Of a DNA stretch of 45,106 nucleotides, positions 1 through 8,737 are shown piece after piece. The stretch lies in the IMG/VR virus record IMGVR_UViG_3300023174_000277, positions 1 through 45,106 of that record; one strand, 5' to 3'. Under the pieces are notes generated by a model. That model did no database searches and was not told where the DNA came from. It saw nothing but the letters and a program-made list of their open reading frames with translations. This DNA comes from a virus. The translations under genes and the position numbers were made by a program. The number at the start of each line of letters is the position of its first letter. Position 1 is the first letter of the stretch.

Positions 1-91
1 GATTTAATATATAGTACAAATACTTGACATATTTATAGATAGACTTTGACATTTGTACTAAAGTATAACAATACTTTTTAGGACTATAAAT

Positions 92-250
92 ATGCAAGAC
101 CTACTAGCAGTTATCAATACACTTTGGCCAATAGCAGTAGGCTTTACTGCATTAGTATTTTGGCTAGCAAAGTCACATTCAGATATTGAACAATTAAAAG
201 AAAAAGTTAAAACTCTTTTTGAATTATTTAATGATAAGATAAAAGATTGA
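92..250 (+). CDS. Small single-span membrane protein at head of lysis cassette
   Basis: A 52-residue open frame beginning ATG at 92, with AGGA 8 nt upstream. Residues about 5-26 form one hydrophobic segment (LLAVINTLWPIAVGFTALVF), followed by a charged, heptad-like tail rich in Lys and Glu. This one-TM plus coiled-coil plan is common for small holin-associated or antiholin-like proteins encoded just ahead of a holin. The next gene downstream (271) is a holin-like protein and then an endolysin, which supports a lysis role. Function is inferred from position and topology only. Confidence 0.6.
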   Translation: MQDLLAVINTLWPIAVGFTALVFWLAKSHSDIEQLKEKVKTLFELFNDKIKD

Positions 251-270
251 CTTATTAATAGGATATTATA

Positions 271-756
271 ATGCTTACTTTATTATCAACACTTATTGGC
301 TTTTTATCTTCTGGTTTACCAAAGATTGTAGACTTTTTTCAAGATAAATCTGATAAAAAGCATGAATTAGAATTAATGCGTATACAAACTGAGCGTGATT
401 TAAAGCTAGCAGAAGCTGGTGCAATTGCTCAACAAAAAGTTGAAGAAATTAAATTAGAACAAACTCAAACTGAGGGTTATTATGCAGAACGTCAAAGCTT
501 ATACCAGCATGATATTGAAATTGGTAAAGGTGCGTCTCAATGGGTTACTAACATGCGTGCGATGGTTCGCCCAACAATTACGTTTGGTCTTTTTACGCTT
601 TTGGTAATTGTTGATATTGCTGGTATTTGGTATGCTTGGACACATGGCGCTGATTTTAAAGTTATGATGGATACAATTTGGGATGATGAAACTCAAGCAA
701 TTTGGTCATCTATCATTGCATTTTGGTTTGGATCTCAAGCATTTGGTAAAAAATGA
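271..756 (+). CDS. Holin-like membrane protein (GTA_holin_3TM-like)
   Basis: A 161-aa protein with an amphipathic N-terminal segment (residues 1-23), a long charged helix rich in Glu and Lys (about 28-75), and then a C-terminal membrane part: 'RPTITFGLFTLLVIVDI' (about 99-116), an aromatic segment, and the ending 'SSIIAFWFGSQAFGKK'. The 'RP-T...FWFGS..F' pattern is typical of the three-TM holin family found in phages and gene transfer agents. It would form inner-membrane lesions that release the endolysin. The stop overlaps the start of the lysozyme gene (ATGA at 753), so the two are translationally coupled. Family call is from memory of the motif. Confidence 0.75.
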   Translation: MLTLLSTLIGFLSSGLPKIVDFFQDKSDKKHELELMRIQTERDLKLAEAGAIAQQKVEEIKLEQTQTEGYYAERQSLYQHDIEIGKGASQWVTNMRAMVRPTITFGLFTLLVIVDIAGIWYAWTHGADFKVMMDTIWDDETQAIWSSIIAFWFGSQAFGKK

Positions 757-1196
757 AAGCCAGTAAAAAGTGTAAAGCATTAATTAAACATTATGAGGGT
801 GTTAGGTCAAAGCCATACAAATGTCCTGCTGGATTATATACGGTTGGGGTGGGCCATCTAATTGGTGATGGTAAAACTTTACCATGGCAATGGAATAGAC
901 TTTTTACAAATGAAGAAATTGATGAAATTCTTTCCCAAGATCTTATCAAATTTGAGCGAGGTGTATCTCGTCTTTGCCCTGGCCCTCTTACTCAGGGCCA
1001 GTTTGATGCATTGGTTTCATTTTCGTTTAATGTAGGTCTTGGTAATCTACAACGTAGTAGTATTCGTATGAAAACTAATCGTGGTGAAAAAGAAAGCGCG
1101 GCGCAAGAATTTATGAAATGGACAAAGGCCGCAGGTAAAGTTTTGCCTGGACTAGTTAAAAGAAGAAAAGATGAAACTGCATTATATTTAAGCTAA
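753..1196 (+). CDS. Endolysin, GH24 phage lysozyme (muramidase)
   Basis: 147 aa, close to T4-type lysozyme size. It cleaves the N-acetylmuramic acid/N-acetylglucosamine bond of peptidoglycan. The catalytic region is visible at residues 14-35: Glu15 in 'YEGVR', then Cys24 where T4 lysozyme has Asp20, then Thr30 in 'LYTVGVGH'. This gives an E-C-T triad rather than E-D-T, a variant known in other phage GH24 enzymes. The substrate-binding motif 'QFDALVSFSFNVG' lies at about 93-105. There is no signal peptide, so export should depend on the holin encoded immediately upstream (4-nt overlap). Confidence 0.95.
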   Translation: MKASKKCKALIKHYEGVRSKPYKCPAGLYTVGVGHLIGDGKTLPWQWNRLFTNEEIDEILSQDLIKFERGVSRLCPGPLTQGQFDALVSFSFNVGLGNLQRSSIRMKTNRGEKESAAQEFMKWTKAAGKVLPGLVKRRKDETALYLS

Positions 1197-1224
1197 AATA
1201 TTAAAAATATACTTTGTAGTACCA

Positions 1225-1232
1225 TATAAATA
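1225..1232 (+). promoter_or_regulatory. T4-type late promoter (TATAAATA)
   Basis: Exact TATAAATA octamer, 25 nt before the ATG at 1257 and in the only gap between the lysozyme and the fibre genes. It matches the -10 element used by gp55-type late sigma factors, and this window encodes such a sigma factor at 28473. Confidence 0.7.
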
Positions 1233-1256
1233 ATTTGATTAATACGAGGATTTGGT

Positions 1257-1598
1257 ATGGCTTCAATTGTTGACTTATATATTGATCAAGGTTCTGATTT
1301 TTATGCTGAACTTGTGCTTGAAAATGAAGATCGAAATATTATCGATTTAACTGGGTTTGAAATATATTCTCAGTTTAGAAAAAGTCCAGGCACACCTACG
1401 TATTATACATTTGAAACTGATATTGTTGATCAACCTGCTTTAGGAAAAATATCATTAAGTTTACCGGGAATGGTGTCAACTAATATTAAACCTGGAAGAT
1501 ATTTGTATGATGTTGAAATAGTTGATAGTATAAATAATATTAGATTAAGAGTGGTTGAAGGTGTAGTGATCGTTACACCAGAAATAACGCGTATTTGA
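1257..1598 (+). CDS. Putative virion protein, beta-rich (baseplate/fibre associated)
   Basis: 113 aa, no signal peptide or membrane segment. It begins 'ASIVDLYIDQGSDFYAEL' and continues with alternating hydrophobic residues and 'DLTGFEIYSQFRKS', a pattern frequent in small beta-sandwich proteins next to marine phage tail-fibre genes; it also recalls the N-terminal domain of baseplate upper proteins. It lies directly behind a late promoter and ahead of fibre genes. The exact role is unknown; a virion or fibre-attachment role is inferred from context. Confidence 0.55.
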   Translation: MASIVDLYIDQGSDFYAELVLENEDRNIIDLTGFEIYSQFRKSPGTPTYYTFETDIVDQPALGKISLSLPGMVSTNIKPGRYLYDVEIVDSINNIRLRVVEGVVIVTPEITRI

Positions 1599-1613
1599 CT
1601 GGGGTAGAGCTTC

Positions 1614-1958
1614 GTGAAAGTAAAAATCCAGAATCCTAAAGCAACACTTGTCACCGTCCCAGTAAGTGGTGGCACAGTTCCAACAACTATCCCCTCGGGT
1701 CAACCCGGTCAAGGTTCAGCGCAGGTAATATATAAGCGTTATGCGATTAGAACAACATCGCTCATATGGACAATCAGACATAACCAAAATACAGATAGAT
1801 TTGTCGCAGTTTTGCGCGACGAGTCTGGAAACCAATTCAATGCTTTAATCAAAACTTTGGATAATAAAACTATGCAAATAGTTTTGACTCAAGCAGCGAA
1901 AGGCTTTGTTGATGTAATTTTTGATATATCAAATGCACCAGTAATAGATATTGCTTAG
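1614..1958 (+). CDS. Putative fibre-associated protein with shared beta domain
   Basis: 114 aa, read from GTG at 1614; an alternative ATG start is not available nearby. Residues about 46-104 ('SLIWTIRHNQNTDRFVAVLR...') resemble the C-terminus of the 890-aa fibre (residues about 820-890) and the N-terminal region of the 1146-aa fibre (about 62-124): an aromatic or small residue, then 'I-x-H-N/G', followed by strands ending in '(V/L)T-(Q/S)A'. This suggests a small beta domain used three times in the fibre cluster, perhaps for attachment or tip formation. The preceding Gly/Pro/Thr-rich linker (15-35) is likely flexible. Confidence 0.55.
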   Translation: MKVKIQNPKATLVTVPVSGGTVPTTIPSGQPGQGSAQVIYKRYAIRTTSLIWTIRHNQNTDRFVAVLRDESGNQFNALIKTLDNKTMQIVLTQAAKGFVDVIFDISNAPVIDIA

Positions 1959-2017
1959 TAGTAGTGAAATTTACATAATAAATTCAATAGTTTAATTAAA
2001 CTCTTAAGGGAATAAAA

Positions 2018-4690
2018 ATGGCACAGTTTCCAATTTTCCACGGCATTTCAATGGCTGACAACAGCTGGATTGAGAATGTATATTTCGAACGTTTAACATC
2101 AGATCCAGTTCCAGTTCAACCAGGCCGTATATGGTATAACACCACACAAAAGGCATTAAAGTTTTCATCACTAGACGCTACCGGTGCAGTTGTTGTTTAT
2201 GCATTCACCGTTCCAGCTGATCTAGATCTAGTTCTAACAGATGCTAAGGATTACACCGACGCACAAATTACTGCTCTTATCAACAATGCTCCAGCCGTTC
2301 TAGATACTCTAAAGGAACTAGCTGATGCACTAGCAAGCGATCCAAACTTTGCAACAACCGTTGCAAACCAAATTGCTACTGCTAAGGCTCAAGTTGAAGC
2401 AGAAGTTAATGTTGTAGCTGCTGATCTAGCTGCTGAAGTTACCCGTGCTCAAGCTGCTGAAGCTGGTTTATCAACAGATATTACTACTGAAGTTACCCGT
2501 GCTCAAGCTGCTGAAGCTAGTCTTGATGCTCGTACTACAACACTAGAAGCATATTCAGTAACTGAAACTGCTGCACGTATTGCTGGTGATGCTACCAATG
2601 CTAGCGCTATTACTGCTGAAGTTACTCGTGCTACCGCTGCTGAAGCCACTTTAACATCATCAATTGCTGCTGAAGTTACCCGCGCTCAAGCTGCTGAAGC
2701 TACTCTAACATCAGATCTAGCAACAGAAACTGCTGCTCGTATTGCTGGTGATGCTACCAATGCAAATGCTATTACTGCAGAAGCTAACCGCGCAACTGCA
2801 GCAGAAGCTGCTATTGCCGCTGATTTAGCATCAGAAGTTACTCGTGCTACTGCAGCAGAAACAAGCTTAGGCAATGATATTTCAGCAGAAACAACACGTG
2901 CACAAACTGCAGAAACATCATTAAGCTCAGCAATTACTTCAGAGACATCACGTGCTCAAGCAGCTGAAGCTACATTAACATCATCAATCGCTGCTGAAGT
3001 TACCCGTGCTCAAGCTGCTGAAGCTACCCTAACATCAGACTTAGCTGCTGAAGTTACTGCACGTCAACAAGCTGTTTCAGCTGAAGCAACTGCTCGTGCT
3101 GCTGCTGATGCTGCTGAAACTTCAGCTCGTCAAGCCGCTGATGCTTCTTTATCATCAGATATTTCTGCTGAAACTGCTCGTGCTCAAGCTGCTGAAGCTA
3201 CATTAACATCAGATCTAGCATCAGAAGTTAGTCGTGCCCAAGCTGCTGAAGCAACATTAACATCAAACCTAGCTGCTGAAGTTACACGTGCTACTGGTGC
3301 TGAAGCAACATTAACAACAAACTTAGCTGCTGAAGTTACACGTGCCCAAGCTGCCGAAGCTACCCTAACATCAGATCTAGCAGCTGAAGTTATTCGTGCT
3401 ACTGCTGCAGAAGCTGCTCTAGATACACGTATCAATAATGTTCTATCAAATATTGATCCAGCTGCTATTGACAGTATTTCTGAAGTTCTTTCAGCATTCC
3501 AATCAGCAGATACAGACATTTATGCTGCAATTAACGCTCTAAGCACAAGTGCTACATCAGCTCTAGCAGCTGAAGTTACACGTGCTCAAGCGGCTGAAGC
3601 TAGCTTGTCAGCTGATATTACATCAGAAACAAATGCTCGTATTGCTGCTGTTTCAGCAGAAGAAGCTGCACGTATTGCTGGTGATGCTACTAATGCTAGC
3701 GCTATTACTGCAGAAACAACACGTGCTACTGCTGCTGAAACTAGCCTATCATCAGATATCACTGCTGAAGCAACTGCTCGTGCTGCCGCGGTTTCAGCCG
3801 AAGCAACTGCTCGTCAAGCTGCTGATACTGGTTTAGCTGCTGATATTGCTACAGAAACAACACGTGCTACTGCTGCAGAAGCAACTTTAACATCAGATCT
3901 AGCATCAGAAGTTACTCGTGCTACCGGTGCTGAAGCCACATTAACATCATCAATTTCTGCTGAAGTTACTCGTGCTACTGGTGCTGAAACAGCTCTAGAC
4001 GGCCGTGTTACAACAGTTGAAGCACAAGTTAATGGTAAGATTGGTGATCTAAACAGCTTAACCACAACTGTTAAGACAACCCTAGTTGCTGCTGTTAACG
4101 AAGTTGATGCTAACAATAAGGCTACACAAACAGCTCTAGACAATGAAGTTACACGTGCTACCGCTGCTGAAGCATCTGTACAAGCTGCTGCTGCTACCGA
4201 TGCAACAAACAAGGCTAATGCTGCTAAGGCTGAAGCTAAGACATATGCTGATGGTATCGTAACTGCTGAAACAAACCGTGCTACCGCTGCTGAAGCCCAA
4301 TTAACATCAGATCTAGCTGCTGAAGTTACACGTGCTACTGCTGCTGAAGCCCAATTAACATCAGACCTAGCTGCTGAAGTTACACGTGCTACTGGTGCTG
4401 AAGCTGGTCTAGCTTCTGATATTTCAACACTAAGAAGTGATGTTAATACTGCTTACAATGCTACAAATTATACATACCAAGCAGGTGTTGCTGCAACAAC
4501 CCACACAATTAACCATAATCTAGCTGCTGACTTTATTGTATTCACAGTTATGGTTGAGCGTGCTGATGGTACATATCATAATGATATCGTTGCTGTTGAA
4601 GAAATGGATAATAACTCCCTAAAGGTTTATCTAACTTCAGCATCAAAGATTAAGATTGCCGTCCACAAGATGTCAACTCTAGGTCTATAA
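2018..4690 (+). CDS. Long coiled-coil tail fibre protein
   Basis: 890 aa. The N-terminal about 75 residues are a compact domain ('GRIWYNTTQKALKFSS') common at the base of phage fibres. A conserved module 'APAVLDTLKELADALASDP' follows at about residues 91-111, and the 1146-aa fibre carries it three times. Residues about 130-815 are dominated by roughly 15-residue repeats such as 'AAEVTRAQAAEATLTSDL', with Ala/Val/Leu at heptad positions and no Pro, as expected of a trimeric parallel coiled-coil shaft. The last 70 residues form the shared beta domain. It likely recognises the host surface or forms a rigid fibre; receptor unknown. Strong translational codon preferences (AAG, CTA, TCA, GCT) match the capsid gene. 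Confidence 0.85.
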   Translation: MAQFPIFHGISMADNSWIENVYFERLTSDPVPVQPGRIWYNTTQKALKFSSLDATGAVVVYAFTVPADLDLVLTDAKDYTDAQITALINNAPAVLDTLKELADALASDPNFATTVANQIATAKAQVEAEVNVVAADLAAEVTRAQAAEAGLSTDITTEVTRAQAAEASLDARTTTLEAYSVTETAARIAGDATNASAITAEVTRATAAEATLTSSIAAEVTRAQAAEATLTSDLATETAARIAGDATNANAITAEANRATAAEAAIAADLASEVTRATAAETSLGNDISAETTRAQTAETSLSSAITSETSRAQAAEATLTSSIAAEVTRAQAAEATLTSDLAAEVTARQQAVSAEATARAAADAAETSARQAADASLSSDISAETARAQAAEATLTSDLASEVSRAQAAEATLTSNLAAEVTRATGAEATLTTNLAAEVTRAQAAEATLTSDLAAEVIRATAAEAALDTRINNVLSNIDPAAIDSISEVLSAFQSADTDIYAAINALSTSATSALAAEVTRAQAAEASLSADITSETNARIAAVSAEEAARIAGDATNASAITAETTRATAAETSLSSDITAEATARAAAVSAEATARQAADTGLAADIATETTRATAAEATLTSDLASEVTRATGAEATLTSSISAEVTRATGAETALDGRVTTVEAQVNGKIGDLNSLTTTVKTTLVAAVNEVDANNKATQTALDNEVTRATAAEASVQAAAATDATNKANAAKAEAKTYADGIVTAETNRATAAEAQLTSDLAAEVTRATAAEAQLTSDLAAEVTRATGAEAGLASDISTLRSDVNTAYNATNYTYQAGVAATTHTINHNLAADFIVFTVMVERADGTYHNDIVAVEEMDNNSLKVYLTSASKIKIAVHKMSTLGL
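2435..4425 (+). repeat. Degenerate tandem repeats coding the fibre shaft
   Basis: About 45-bp units around 'GAAGTTACCCGTGCTCAAGC' and 'GAAGCTACTCTAACATCAGA' recur dozens of times with silent changes. They code the coiled-coil shaft. Such repeats allow length change by slipped recombination. Confidence 0.85.
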
Positions 4691-4710
4691 TTTAAGGTTG
4701 TAATTTGATG

Positions 4711-4734
4711 TGGGTGGGGAGAAATCCCCACCCA
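4711..4734 (+). terminator. Hairpin terminator after the coiled-coil fibre gene
   Basis: Perfect 10-bp stem TGGGTGGGGA / TCCCCACCCA closed by a GAAA tetraloop, 20 nt after the fibre stop. The following ATTATAAG is only weakly T-rich, so it may act as a 3' stabiliser as well as, or instead of, a strong terminator. Confidence 0.65.
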
Positions 4735-4776
4735 ATTATAAGTATGTAATAATACGTATTAGTGAGATCTATAACT

Positions 4777-4983
4777 ATGAAGCCAATGCCGAATATATGG
4801 TTAGATACTATAACATCCTTTGATCAAGCAATTTTCCAAATTGAATCCTGTATAAATCTTTTAAAAGACAATGCTGATGCAGCAAACTTTTTTGAGCCAA
4901 ATACTAAAGAGCAGTATAAAAGAGATTTAATGTATATGAAACAGCTTTTTGAAAAGGCTGAAACTTTATCAAGGAATATGTGA
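4777..4983 (+). CDS. Hypothetical small helical protein
   Basis: 68 aa from ATG 4777 (a GTG at 4762 would add five residues). 'GTGAGA' at 4762-4767 is the only candidate ribosome site. The sequence is mostly helical ('FDQAIFQIESCINLLKDN', 'MYMKQLFEKAETLSRNM') with no membrane segment. It overlaps the next small gene (ATG 4980). The pair lies between two large fibre genes, where small fibre chaperones or assembly factors are often found; no specific family is recognised. Confidence 0.55.
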   Translation: MKPMPNIWLDTITSFDQAIFQIESCINLLKDNADAANFFEPNTKEQYKRDLMYMKQLFEKAETLSRNM

Positions 4984-5198
4984 TGCAACATAGACATTAT
5001 AACAAATATATTCATGGTTGGCTAGAAAAGATCGAAACTAATATCCAAACATATAAAGATAATAGTTCAAATTTGAGCAGTGAACAAAGAACAGAATTTA
5101 TTACGCACCAATATGAATTAATCATGTTGATACACAAAGCATTAAATAATAGAGTATTGTTTGCTGGTGCAAAAATGATTCCATCGCAACAATCTTAA
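4980..5198 (+). CDS. Hypothetical small helical protein
   Basis: 72 aa, ATG overlapping the stop of the previous gene (ATGTGATG). Predicted helical throughout ('YNKYIHGWLEKIETNIQTYK', 'ELIMLIHKALNNRVLF') and weakly similar in plan to its neighbour: both are about 70 aa, with two helices and no Pro-rich linker. Possibly a duplicated pair of fibre-assembly helpers. No family recognised. Confidence 0.55.
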   Translation: MMQHRHYNKYIHGWLEKIETNIQTYKDNSSNLSSEQRTEFITHQYELIMLIHKALNNRVLFAGAKMIPSQQS

Positions 5199-5215
5199 AT
5201 TAATTAGGAAAAAAC

Positions 5216-8200
5216 ATGAGTAATGTTAATCTCTTATCCAATTTATCGCTCTACGGGGCGTTAATTATGGAAGTAGATAACTCAGGATGGCCAGCCAATC
5301 CTAAGTTAGGTACTTTCATTATGAAGGATAGTAACCTTTATGGTTATCTAAGAATTGGCGGTCTAGAAACATGGTATCCATTTAGCCGCAATACAGTTTC
5401 ATATGTACATACACAAGGTTTACCATCAACAACCTGGATTGTTAACCATGGTTTGGGTACAACCGATTTGTGGATTCAAGTAAAGGACACCACTGGTAAT
5501 ATTATTGGTGTTGGTAAGGAAGATATTGATTCTAATTCTTTCCGTTTAACCTTTACTTCAGCTGTTACTGGTACAGTAATGGTTGTAGCTCCAGATTCAA
5601 TTGATGTTCCAGAAGTTAAGGCACAAGTATTAGATATCGGTAATGGTTCAGTATCAGTTAATTCTGGTGGTATTGATGTTACTGGTGGTGTTATTAGAGT
5701 AGATGGCAGTACAGTTCTTACTTCAGCAAATATTCAACCACAAATTGATTCATCTATTGCTGCTGTAGTTGGTGCTGCTCCTGCTGCACTTGATACTCTT
5801 AAGGAAATTGCTGATCAGTTAGCTTCTGATGAATCGGCTGTTGCTGCACTAACTACAACTGTAGCTGGTAAGGCAAATGCTGACTTATCAAATGTTACTA
5901 CTCTTCCAGCTAACGTTGTTGTTCAATTAAAGGGACAACAAGGTATTCAGGGTCCAAAGGGTGATACTGGTGCTACTGGTGCTACTGGTCCAAAGGGTGA
6001 CACTGGTGCTACTGGAGCACAGGGCGTAAAGGGCGATACTGGTGCTACCGGTGCTACTGGCCCACAAGGTCCAAAGGGTGATACTGGTGCTACTGGCCCA
6101 CAAGGTCCACAAGGTCCAAAGGGTGAAACAGGCGATACAGGTGCTACTGGCGCTACTGGTCCACAAGGTCCACAAGGCCTAAAGGGTGATACTGGTGCTA
6201 CTGGCCCACAAGGTCCACAAGGTCCAAAGGGTGATACTGGCGCAGCTGGTACTGATGCAACAGTTACTTCATCATCAATTGCTACAGCATTAGGTTATAC
6301 ACCATTAAATTCAGCAGCTACTGGCGATATTATGCCAGCTATATCTGGTGTTTCAAACATCGGTTCAGCTACTAAGAAGTTTAATGCTATCTATACCAAG
6401 GAAATGCACATTGATGCAAATACCTTGTACGTAGATGGTGTACCAGTTCTACAAACAAGTGCAAATACTATTCAGTTCCGTGCTGATCCTAATCAAGGTA
6501 TGCGCATTGCTACTACTGGTACTGGTGCTCTAACTCTAGATAGCCAAGCCTCAACCACAATTCAAACTAATGGTACTAATGCCGACGTAGTAGTTCAAGC
6601 TGTCGGTACTGGTTCACTAGTTCGCCTTACTGCACCAACACAAATTGTTTTAACTGCCCCAACAGTTACTGTTAGTGGCGATCAAGCAATTTCTGGTGGA
6701 TTAACTGTAACTGGTAACTTAACAGTTAATGGTACTACAACAACTGTTAATACTACAAACCTTGCAGTTAAAGACAATGTTATTACAGTTAATAAGGGTG
6801 AAAATGGTAGTGGTGTAACAGCACGCTATGCTGGTATTGATGTTGACCGCGGTGACTTAGCTCGTCAACGTTTAGTTTGGGATGAAACTGCTGGTAAGTG
6901 GAAAATTGGTGAAACCAATAATGAACTAGTTATTGCTACTGAAACATATGTTACTAATTCACTTAACTCTGCAACAACTGGCTTAGCCACAGTTGCAAGA
7001 TCAGGTTCATATAATGACTTAACCAATACGCCAACATTGTTCTCTGGTTCATATGCTGACTTAACCAATAAGCCATTATTATTCTCAGGTGAATATGCTG
7101 ACTTAATTAACAAGCCATCATTAGCTACTGTTGCAACATCAGGTTCATATGCTGACTTAGTTAATAAGCCAACATTGTTCTCAGGCTCATATGCTGACTT
7201 AACTGGTAAGCCAAGCATTCCAGCTAAAGTTAGTGATTTAACTAATGATAGTGGTTTCCAAACTGCATCAGACGTTTCAACTGCTATTAATAATGTTATT
7301 GGTGCTGCACCTGCTGGTTTAAGTACATTAGAAGAAATTGCAGCTCAACTACAAAGTGATGAATCTGCATTATTAGCACTAACTAGTACTGTATTTGGTC
7401 TAGCAACAGTTGCATCATCAGGCTCATATACAGATCTAATTAATACACCAACGTTGTTCTCTGGTTCATATACGGATCTAACTAATAAGCCATCATTAGC
7501 AACAGTTGCAACATCAGGTTCATATGCTGACTTAACCAATAAGCCATCATTATTTTCTGGTGCATATGCAGATCTAACTGGCAAGCCATCATTAGCAACA
7601 GTTGCAACATCAGGTTCATATGCTGACTTAACCAATAAGCCAAGCTTAGCAACAGTTGCAACATCAGGTTCATATGCTGACTTAACCAATAAGCCTACTA
7701 TACCAACTGTTCCTACTGCTATTTCAGCATTTACTAATGATTCAGGTTATCAAACCTTAACTCAGGTTAATACTGCAATTCAAGCTGTTGTTGGCGCTGC
7801 TCCAGCTGCACTTGATACATTAGCTGAAATTGCTGCACAATTAGCTTCTGATGAATCAGCTGTTGCTGCATTAACTACAACAGTATCAACAAAAGTACCA
7901 CAAACACGTACAGTTAATGGTAAGGGATTATCTGCAGATGTAACATTAAGTACATCAGATGTTAGTGAAGGTACTAATCTTTATTATACTAATGCTCGTG
8001 CTTCTGCTGCAGCTCCAGTACAATCAGTTGCGGGCAAAACTGGTACTGTAACATTAGTCAAGGGTGATGTTGGTCTAGGTAACGTTGATAATACATCTGA
8101 TGCTACTAAGTCTGTTGCTTCAGCTGCTATACTTACCACTGCCCGTACCATTGCTGGTGTATCATTTGATGGTTCAGCGAATATTAGTATTCCATTCTCT

Positions 8201-8656
8201 GGTCTATCATCAAAGCCAACATCTGTATCTGGTTATGGTATCACTGATGCTGCAACACTAACCGGTTCAGAAACTTTAACTAATAAGAGCTTAACATCAC
8301 CAACAGTTACTGGTACTGTTAATAATAATTCATTAATTTACGATACCACATTTAGTAATGCATCTGTTACTGCTGCTACTGCAGTTCATACATTTGCAAT
8401 TGCTACATATCGTTCTGCTGAATTTACATTCCAGATTACTAATGGTAGCTTCTATAAGTTAGTACGAGTTTTAGTTGTTCATAATGGTACAACTGTAACA
8501 ACATCAACAAACTTTGACGATACAAACGAAATTTCAACTGGTACTTCAAATACAACATATGCATTTGATATTACTGGTGGTAATCTTCGTCTAGTTATTA
8601 CTCCTAGCTCAGGCACTGCCTCAGTTAAGGGTATGGCTAGAATGTTTACCGTTTAA
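5216..8656 (+). CDS. Giant tail fibre with collagen-like segment
   Basis: 1146 aa. Residues 1-60 are a fibre base domain ('[20 protein letters not shown]'), and about 62-124 the shared beta domain. A module '[20 protein letters not shown]' at about 184-204 recurs near 700 and 860. Residues 240-345 are 35 uninterrupted Gly-X-Y triplets, so a collagen-like triple helix. A beta-rich part follows, then two blocks of '[10 protein letters not shown]' repeats (about 597-670 and 735-830), a motif widespread in phage fibre shafts. The C-terminal about 180 residues ('[20 protein letters not shown]...') end in a beta domain, presumably the tip. It would be a trimeric receptor-binding or adhesin fibre. 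A strong terminator follows. Confidence 0.88.
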   Translation: MSNVNLLSNLSLYGALIMEVDNSGWPANPKLGTFIMKDSNLYGYLRIGGLETWYPFSRNTVSYVHTQGLPSTTWIVNHGLGTTDLWIQVKDTTGNIIGVGKEDIDSNSFRLTFTSAVTGTVMVVAPDSIDVPEVKAQVLDIGNGSVSVNSGGIDVTGGVIRVDGSTVLTSANIQPQIDSSIAAVVGAAPAALDTLKEIADQLASDESAVAALTTTVAGKANADLSNVTTLPANVVVQLKGQQGIQGPKGDTGATGATGPKGDTGATGAQGVKGDTGATGATGPQGPKGDTGATGPQGPQGPKGETGDTGATGATGPQGPQGLKGDTGATGPQGPQGPKGDTGAAGTDATVTSSSIATALGYTPLNSAATGDIMPAISGVSNIGSATKKFNAIYTKEMHIDANTLYVDGVPVLQTSANTIQFRADPNQGMRIATTGTGALTLDSQASTTIQTNGTNADVVVQAVGTGSLVRLTAPTQIVLTAPTVTVSGDQAISGGLTVTGNLTVNGTTTTVNTTNLAVKDNVITVNKGENGSGVTARYAGIDVDRGDLARQRLVWDETAGKWKIGETNNELVIATETYVTNSLNSATTGLATVARSGSYNDLTNTPTLFSGSYADLTNKPLLFSGEYADLINKPSLATVATSGSYADLVNKPTLFSGSYADLTGKPSIPAKVSDLTNDSGFQTASDVSTAINNVIGAAPAGLSTLEEIAAQLQSDESALLALTSTVFGLATVASSGSYTDLINTPTLFSGSYTDLTNKPSLATVATSGSYADLTNKPSLFSGAYADLTGKPSLATVATSGSYADLTNKPSLATVATSGSYADLTNKPTIPTVPTAISAFTNDSGYQTLTQVNTAIQAVVGAAPAALDTLAEIAAQLASDESAVAALTTTVSTKVPQTRTVNGKGLSADVTLSTSDVSEGTNLYYTNARASAAAPVQSVAGKTGTVTLVKGDVGLGNVDNTSDATKSVASAAILTTARTIAGVSFDGSANISIPFSGLSSKPTSVSGYGITDAATLTGSETLTNKSLTSPTVTGTVNNNSLIYDTTFSNASVTAATAVHTFAIATYRSAEFTFQITNGSFYKLVRVLVVHNGTTVTTSTNFDDTNEISTGTSNTTYAFDITGGNLRLVITPSSGTASVKGMARMFTV
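5933..6250 (+). repeat. Collagen-like coding repeat (35 GXY triplets)
   Basis: Codes 35 consecutive Gly-X-Y triplets, built from GPQ, GPK, GDT and GAT units. The 9-bp multiples make it prone to expansion and contraction. Pro is mostly at the X position, as in other phage and bacterial collagens without prolyl hydroxylation. Confidence 0.95.
7004..7710 (+). repeat. Tandem '[10 protein letters not shown]' fibre repeats
   Basis: Two blocks (about 7004-7220 and 7420-7710) of repeated units coding [10 protein letters not shown] with 'TLFS' or 'SLATVATS' linkers. At DNA level 'TCAGGTTCATATGCTGACTT' recurs nearly unchanged. Confidence 0.85.
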
Positions 8657-8670
8657 TTAAGTTGGATTAA

Positions 8671-8697
8671 GGGGGAGGGAAACCTCCCCCTTTTTCT
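8671..8697 (+). terminator. Strong intrinsic terminator after collagen fibre gene
   Basis: Perfect 8-bp stem GGGGGAGG / CCTCCCCC with a GAAA tetraloop, followed directly by TTTTTCTTTT. It closes the fibre transcription unit 15 nt after the stop codon. Confidence 0.9.
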
Positions 8698-8699
8698 TT

Positions 8700-8707
8700 T
8701 ATAAATA
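8700..8707 (+). promoter_or_regulatory. T4-type late promoter (TATAAATA) for the neck block
   Basis: Exact TATAAATA immediately after the terminator T-run and 31 nt before the gp13 ATG. The terminator-promoter abutment gives a clean transcription-unit boundary. Confidence 0.8.
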
Positions 8708-8737
8708 GATAATAAATCGGTTTTGTGGAAAAACTAT

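Noticed and set aside
24-69. Two TTGACA boxes (24-29, 46-51) in the first leader
   Set aside because: Neither has a TATAAT-like box at 16-18 nt, so no promoter is called.
85-92. TATAAATA late-promoter octamer at the very start of the lysis cassette
   Set aside because: It overlaps the ATG of the 52-aa frame at 92, so a transcript from it would lack that start. Could serve the holin gene at 271, but in this AT-rich leader it may be chance; not listed as a promoter.
2686-4212. Long reverse-strand open frames across the coiled-coil fibre, and likewise 6865-7689 in the collagen fibre
   Set aside because: They are frame shadows of repetitive Ala/Thr/Ser-rich coding sequence: low-complexity products and no ribosome sites.
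2435-4425. Regular repeats considered as a CRISPR array
   Set aside because: Repeats are in frame, coding, degenerate, and have no unique spacers.
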